Assembly (NCBI GenBank): GCA_947254205.1
Contig: CAMYCE010000044.1
Span: 1-16,443 of the forward strand
Source: an uncultured Prevotellaceae bacterium
Lineage (GTDB): Bacteria; Bacteroidota; Bacteroidia; Bacteroidales; Muribaculaceae
DNA: 16,443 bases
Direction: 5' to 3'
Shown here piece after piece: positions 15,260 through 16,443 of the stretch (positions within the stretch are counted from its first letter, which is position 1; the number at the start of each line of letters is the position of its first letter). The notes beneath the pieces were generated by a model that did no database searches, was not told where the DNA came from, and saw nothing but the letters and a program-made list of their open reading frames with translations. The position numbers and the translations under genes were made by a program.

Positions 15260-16123
15260 TTACTGCTGTGGTTGTTGAGGTTGGTTGTCCTCTTGTGGCG
15301 TGAAGACGGGCGGTTGCTGAGTGGTGGAGGGTTGCTGTGGCTTGGATTGTGCTTGGCTGAGTTGCCATGCAATCAAGCGTTTTTGGTCTTGATAGGTGAC
15401 AAAGGCATTGGCACCACCAATGATGAGCATGATTGAGCTCACTGCGGCAAGAAATCCCACCCCCTCGATGGTGAAAAACAGCACAGCCACAAGGCCAATG
15501 GCACACAAGATGAAGTCTTTTTTAAAAGCCTTCCAGTTGATGAGTGGGCTGGCTTGATCGAATGTGATGCTCGATGCCATGTTGAGAGGCTCGTGGGGTT
15601 GTTTTGACTCGGAACCAATGGGTTGAGCAGGCTGTGGATCGGGGGGAGTGACGATGGTTTGATTACCCAAAATGGTGCCCGTCAAGGGGTAGTTGTTCTC
15701 GATGGCCTTTTCCATTATGCGATATTTGGCACGACGGTGCAGGTAATAGAATAGCAGGGCAAAAAACACGATAAACACACTGCCCATCACAATGTAGCTC
15801 ATCATGTCGCGCACCATGTCGTGCATGGCTTCTTGGCGACGCGTGAAGGCTTCTTCGTTGAAATTGTCGATGATAGGCTCATTGTTGTCGTTCTCAATCT
15901 CGGCAAGGTCTTCGGTGCTTGCAAGGGTGTCGTTGAGGGCACGTTTAATGATGTTGGAGATAAAAGGCATACCTCCTGCCACAATAGTGGTGTCGCCGTC
16001 TTCAATCACAATGGTGGTGTCGCCCTTGGTGCTGATGCTCGTGTTGCTGGCCCAGCAAGGAGTGCTCGCTGTGAGGGTTGCCCATGCAATGGCCAGTGTG
16101 AATATTAAATGTTTCATTATCAT
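15260..16123 (-). CDS. DUF6249-like membrane protein, first gene of the sigma-factor operon
   Basis: The protein has 287 residues; the start could also be the ATG at 16117, two codons in. A signal peptide ends near STPCWA (residue 25). An extracytoplasmic segment of about 80 residues contains GDTTIV twice (34-39 and 43-48) and an acidic stretch. One membrane helix (about 108-128, SYIVMGSVFIVFFALLFYYL) is followed by YRIMEKAIENNYPL, a pattern typical of DUF6249 proteins. A Pro/Gln-rich linker follows, then two more helices (about 203-221 and 222-243), and a Gln/Pro-rich cytoplasmic tail. The arrangement suggests a membrane sensor or partner for the ECF sigma factor, whose gene begins 13 nt later. 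The exact function of the family is unknown, and the sensor role is inference. Confidence 0.72.
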   Translation of the reverse strand: MIMKHLIFTLAIAWATLTASTPCWASNTSISTKGDTTIVIEDGDTTIVAGGMPFISNIIKRALNDTLASTEDLAEIENDNNEPIIDNFNEEAFTRRQEAMHDMVRDMMSYIVMGSVFIVFFALLFYYLHRRAKYRIMEKAIENNYPLTGTILGNQTIVTPPDPQPAQPIGSESKQPHEPLNMASSITFDQASPLINWKAFKKDFILCAIGLVAVLFFTIEGVGFLAAVSSIMLIIGGANAFVTYQDQKRLIAWQLSQAQSKPQQPSTTQQPPVFTPQEDNQPQQPQQ

Positions 16124-16173
16124 TAGGTTGTGTTTAATGAATGTTTGTTGTTGTTGCGTTTACATGCATTAGA

Positions 16174-16189
16174 TGCACCATGTGGTGCA
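16174..16189. promoter_or_regulatory. 16-bp palindrome in the leader of the sigma-factor operon
   Basis: TGCACCA and TGGTGCA (16174-16180 and 16183-16189) are perfect 7-bp arms around a TG centre. It lies about 50 nt before the DUF6249-like start and some 20 nt downstream of the predicted transcription start, so it could be a repressor operator or a leader hairpin. Confidence 0.5.
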
Positions 16190-16209
16190 AAAGGTTGCAT
16201 GGCGAGTCA

Positions 16210-16217
16210 CAAATTTA
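16210..16217 (-). promoter_or_regulatory. -7 element of the sigma-factor operon promoter
   Basis: Read on the minus strand this is TAAATTTG, a full match to TAnnTTTG. Transcription would start near 16203, giving a leader of about 80 nt. No clear TTTG -33 lies at the right spacing, so activation by another factor, or use of the operon's own sigma factor, is possible. Confidence 0.45.
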
Positions 16218-16443
16218 TCAAAAAAATATATCACTGCACCTTTTTTTTCAGAGAAAGGGTTGGGGAGGAGTTGAAGGAGTCAGGAGACCGGAGTTAAGGC
16301 GATACTATTGGTGTGGGGCAATGATTTTCTTGTGACTCACGGGCTCACATTCCATCAATTCTGCGTTAAATTCGTGTGAGTTGTTGTATTTAACCCCAAT
16401 CGGTCATTAGGTTTCTTTGTTTTTGTCAAATTATTTTGAGTAA
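16218..16443. other. Non-coding region at the right edge
   Basis: No convincing gene is visible. Plus-strand 16250-16300 is purine-rich, with degenerate GGAGT units (GGGGAGGAGTTGAAGGAGTC, then GGAGACCGGAGTTAAGG). TTGTGACTC at 16330-16338 is the inverse of GAGTCACAA at 16204-16212. The window ends before any following gene can be identified. Confidence 0.5.

Noticed and set aside
14671..15372. Longer sigma factor frame starting at 15372
   Set aside because: The extra 42 residues overlap the DUF6249-like gene and form a low-complexity Ser/Asn/Pro/His tail. The ATG at 15246 gives the normal ECF N-terminus and a 13-nt gap.
16141..16335. 64-codon open frame on the plus strand at the right edge
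   Set aside because: It crosses the sigma operon promoter and palindrome, and its peptide is low-complexity with no recognisable features.
1..16443. tRNA, rRNA, CRISPR array, insertion sequence or prophage genes
   Set aside because: No cloverleaf, spaced direct-repeat array, transposase or phage motif was seen on either strand.

Overview
This window looks like a chromosomal segment of a Bacteroidales gut-type bacterium, perhaps Muribaculaceae or Prevotellaceae. The evidence is a fused MurF-alanine racemase, a GSCFA-domain protein beside it, DUF3822 next to RsmD, type IX secretion-like C-terminal tails, a BspA-type leucine-rich-repeat protein, and several TAnnTTTG promoter elements with no strong Shine-Dalgarno sequences. 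No tRNA, rRNA, insertion sequence or CRISPR array was seen. All names come from reading motifs by eye, without database searches.

Layout. Positions 2-118 are the tail of a probable secreted protein, followed by a hairpin. A five-gene plus-strand run follows (340-6363): GSCFA protein, MurF-Alr, an LRR surface protein, TadA, and a secreted esterase. Gaps are 5 and 13 nt, then a 4-nt overlap, then 10 nt, so this is probably one operon. A type I asparaginase (6484-7521) has its own promoter. It converges on a minus-strand pair, rsmD and a DUF3822 gene (7535-8919), and a long palindrome at the end of rsmD probably serves as a terminator. After an AT-rich 440-nt gap come a YitT-family membrane protein (9360-10346) and an outer-membrane porin of the phosphate-selective type (10476-11525), separated by a 13-bp inverted repeat.

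Positions 11739-14106 hold two tandem lipoprotein genes that are diverged paralogues with no family I recognise. They are the least explained part of the window. The first carries an in-frame 17-bp direct repeat that doubles its lipobox. A purine/pyrimidine-biased convergent gap (14107-14347) separates them from a three-gene minus-strand operon (16123 down to 14348): a DUF6249-like membrane protein, an ECF sigma factor, and a small two-helix membrane protein that is probably the sigma factor's partner. A short palindrome lies in the operon's leader.

How the genes work together. The first operon mixes peptidoglycan precursor synthesis (D-Ala supply and its addition to the muropeptide) with tRNA wobble editing and exported proteins. 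This fits a growth-linked housekeeping cluster that has acquired surface genes. The sigma-factor operon is a self-contained envelope-sensing module. Its regulon cannot be read from this window, but the neighbouring lipoprotein pair is a reasonable candidate to test.
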